Below are positions 57,622-60,000 of a DNA stretch of 60,000 bases, piece by piece. The position numbers were made by a program, and so were the translations under genes. Each line of letters begins with the position of its first letter. Positions within the stretch are counted from its first letter, which is position 1. The notes below the pieces were generated by a model. The model was not told the origin of the DNA. It did no database searches and saw nothing but the letters and a program-made list of their open reading frames with translations. Origin of the DNA: Takakia lepidozioides (lineage: Eukaryota; Streptophyta; Takakiopsida; Takakiales; Takakiaceae); NCBI GenBank assembly GCA_030704615.1, contig CM060731.1:92982756-93042755 (forward strand), read 5' to 3'.

Positions 57622-58470
57622 GTCAAATGGTGGGGTCAGCTGCAGCATATGTCCAACACCAGATATCCTAAGTTAATCAACTCTATATCTTGGAAACAGG
57701 ACCGCCCACCAACCTGTCAAATAGGCTAAGTCATGGCAGAAGACAGTAGAAGAGATTCTCAAGGACCTGGACCTGGAACCGCAAGTCTCCACCTTGCTGG
57801 ATAAATCTGACTTAGAGGCTGTAGTGTCCAACCATGTCTATTGCCATGAGATTGTCTGATGAAAATGAAGTTAGGCAAAAACTTCCCTCAACTTGTTTCC
57901 AGTCAGTGACATGGGGGAGGACATCTTGGATGACCTCAAGGGTCTACCCACTCTCGGCACTAGACCGAAATTTAAACTCAGGGCAGGAAGCCTACCTTTG
58001 AACAACAAACAGAAGCAGAGAGGAAAGGGAGAGTGCAATTGCCCGTTGTGTGGGCAATCTGAAGACAGTACTCATTTTCTGATACACTGTCCGAGGTTCT
58101 CTCACCAAAGAGATGCTCTCTTCAAATCTATCAAGGGAATTGTGCATGTACCTCTGTTTACTAACTTTGAAAGTCTCGAGGCTGAGCCAAAAGCCCAGCC
58201 CCTTTTGAGGCTTAGTTTTTGGGCATCTCACACACAGCAGATTGATGCTTGTGTGAAGGGATTTGTAGAGGATATCTGGAAAACCCGGATTAATTCTATA
58301 TGTGAAGGTAAGTCTTACTACCAATGTCAGCCCCTGACAGAGGTAGGATCTGTCCCTTTTGTTTCCCCAAGAGAGGGGGCAACAAAGAAAAACAGAGAAT
58401 GTGGGGGGGGGAGGGAGTGACTGAGCAGCAGCAGCTCCTTCTGTGCTGCTCTCTTTAAGCTCCCGACGAG
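57622..58470 (+). mobile_element. LINE 3' fragment, tandem copy 1 of 3
   Basis: This is the C-terminal region of a non-LTR ORF2 and the best preserved of the five copies in the window. The frame 57893-58420 reads through CNCPLCGQSEDSTHFLIHCP (the Cys/His motif after the RT), RFSHQRDALFKSIKGIVHV, IDACVKGFVEDIWKTRINSI and the end VGSVPFVSPREGA. It is preceded by a run of G and followed by another G run and the start of the next copy. Confidence 0.8.
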
Positions 58471-59165
58471 ATAAATTCAAGGTCAGATGGTGGGTTCAGC
58501 TACAACATATGTCCAACACCAGATATCTTAAATAATCGACTCTATATCTTGGAAACAGGACCGCCCACCGACCTGTCAAACAGGCTAAGTCCTGGTAGAA
58601 GACAGTAGAAGAGATTCTCAAGGACCTGGACCTGGAACCGCAAGTCTTCACCCTGTTGGATAAATCTGACTTAGAGGCTGTAGTGTCCAACCATGTCTGT
58701 GGGCAACTTGAAGACATTATTCATTTTCTGATACAATGTCCGGGGTTCTCTCACCAAAGAGACGCTCTCTTCAAATCTATCAAGGGAATTGTGCATGTAC
58801 CTCTGTTTACTAACTTTAAAAAAGTCGAGGCTGAGCCAAAAGCCCAGCCCCTTCTGAGGCCTAGTTTTTGGGCAACTCACACACAGCAGATTGATGCTTG
58901 TGTGAAGGGATTTGTAGAGGATATCTGGAAAACCCGGATTAATTCTATATGTGAAGGTAAGTCTTACTACCAACGTCAGCCCCTGACAAAGGTAGGATCT
59001 GTCCCTTTTGTTTCCCCAAGAGAGGGGGCAACAAAGAAAAACAGCTCAGTCACTCCCCCCCCCCCCCCCCAACCTTCTTTTCTTTTCTTTGTTGCCCCTG
59101 ATGTCTCCTTCTCACTCCCTCTCTCTCTCCCTCTCTCTCCCTCTCTTATGTGCTACTCTCTTTTA
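58471..59165 (+). mobile_element. LINE 3' fragment, tandem copy 2 of 3
   Basis: Same segment as copy 1, with an internal deletion that joins the AVVSNHVCGQLEDIIHFL part directly and removes about 160 bases around the start of the Cys motif. It ends in a C run and a CT-rich tract (CTCCCTCTCTCTCTCCCTCT) before copy 3. Confidence 0.78.
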
Positions 59166-59551
59166 AGCTCCCGACACCCTAAATTCAAGGTCAGATGATG
59201 GGTTCAGCTGCAACATATGTCCAACACCAGATATCCTAAGTTAATCGACTCTATATCTTGGAAACAGGACTGCCCTGTCAAACAGGGTGAGCCCTGGGAG
59301 AAGAGAGTAAAAGAGATTCTCAAGGATCTGAATCTAGACCCGCAAGTCTTGACCTTGCTGGATAAACCTGACTTAGAGAGTGTAGTGTCCAAAGCCATGT
59401 CTGTTACCAGAAAATTGTCCGATGAAAATGAAGTTAGGAAGAAAACTTCCCTGAACCTGTTTCCAGTCTGTGACATGGGGGAGGACTTCATGGATGCGCT
59501 CAAGGGTCTATCCCACTCTTGGTACCAGACCTAAATTTAAAGTCAGGGCAG
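59166..59551 (+). mobile_element. LINE 3' fragment, tandem copy 3 of 3, truncated
   Basis: Open from RYPKLIDSISWKQDCPVKQG to MGEDFMDALKGLSHSWYQT, then cut at about 59551 where an antisense Gypsy gag starts. All three copies begin at or near the same point in the LINE (GATAAATTCAAGGTCAGATGG-like), which argues for tandem duplication rather than separate insertions. Confidence 0.75.
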
Positions 59552-60000
59552 GGCGCGAATGTAGTTTTGGCCAGGGATGTTTGGCGTATAGCCTCTGAGG
59601 GTGAACCATCATGGTTCGTTCCCTGCTGATTGTCCTTGCGGAGTTCCCAGCATATAGTCGAATTCGACCGAGGCATCGCTACCTCGTCAGGCGCAAATAC
59701 ACCTGCCAGTACTGGGAGGGGTAATGGAGAGTCCTCATCATCCCTTTTCTCTCTCCTGAGCATTCCCAATTGCTCAATTCTGTTTGCTGTTTCAAATGCC
59801 TCCTCCACTGTATTATGGGGTAACATATCCACTTTCTTCTGCAACTCTGGCCTTAGTCCACTCACAAACCAAGTCTTCTGTAAACCTGGTGCTAGTACAG
59901 CAGCCAGCTTTTTCATCATCAATTCCATCTTTTCCATATACTCCTCAACAGTTTCATGCTTCTTTTGCTTTAACTGTTGTAAACTTCCATACACTTCATC
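59552..60000 (-). pseudogene. Ty3/Gypsy gag fragment at the window edge
   Basis: On minus the frame contains a retrotransposon gag (capsid-like) segment: YGSLQQLKQKKHETVEEYME, KMELMMKKLAAVLAPGLQKT, WFVSGLRPELQKKVDM and TVEEAFETANRIEQLGMLRR. This is the usual order of the gag major helices in Ty3/Gypsy elements. It continues beyond the window. The sequence downstream of about 59640 is hydrophilic linker without a zinc knuckle before the junction with the LINE tail. Confidence 0.88.

Overview
The window is eukaryotic nuclear DNA made almost entirely of nested transposable elements (TEs). GT-AG introns of about 80-130 bases, Ty3/Gypsy elements primed by initiator tRNA-Met, a CACTA element with TNP2/TNPA-type genes, and decay dominated by C-to-T changes (often CAG to TAG) all suggest the green-plant lineage. 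A streptophyte alga or bryophyte with a repeat-rich genome is my best guess, by inference only. I saw no rRNA, tRNA, CRISPR or ordinary host gene cluster. One 500-N assembly gap lies at 11797-12296.

Layout. (1) 1-11796: a Ty3/Gypsy pol gene is split inside its RNase H domain by an 11.0-kb CACTA element (574-11576). That element holds a truncated TNP2 gene, a TNPA-like exon, two LINE tails, a NIF/FCP1-like phosphatase gene and a subterminal cluster of 12 CACGTG sites. (2) 12297-13619: the 3' part of a spliced gene with a DNA-methyltransferase SAM-binding motif. (3) 14326-23444: copy 1 of a palindrome-array transposon, with a ParB/Srx-like gene (minus), an array of palindromes, and a SWIM-zinc-finger transposase gene (plus). 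(4) 23540-28688: copy 2 of that family, consisting of an array and a transposase truncated by a Gypsy fragment. (5) 28689-40712: two inverted, truncated copies of Gypsy family A with LTRs and primer sites, and a fragment of a second Gypsy family between them. (6) 40.8-46.6 kb: AT-rich tandem repeats carrying a different palindrome class. (7) 46729-47942: an orphan exon fused to a Gypsy RNase H fragment. (8) 47943-56956: copy 3 of the palindrome-array transposon, the most complete, in inverted orientation. (9) 57622-60000: three LINE tails in tandem and a Gypsy gag fragment.

The most interesting system is the palindrome-array transposon. In copies 1 and 3 two genes are transcribed divergently from a central array of short, evenly spaced palindromes. 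One encodes an RNase H-fold transposase ending in a SWIM zinc finger. The other encodes a protein with a ParB/sulfiredoxin-like core (WDGNHR motif). The palindrome core differs between copy 1 (TTCGGCGCCGAA) and copies 2 and 3 (GCGGYRCCGC), and in copies 1 and 3 the same core recurs beyond the transposase 3' end. This fits a coevolving binding site for an element-encoded protein. All three transposase copies are damaged. Copy 3 has only one 1-base deletion and a lost splice donor.
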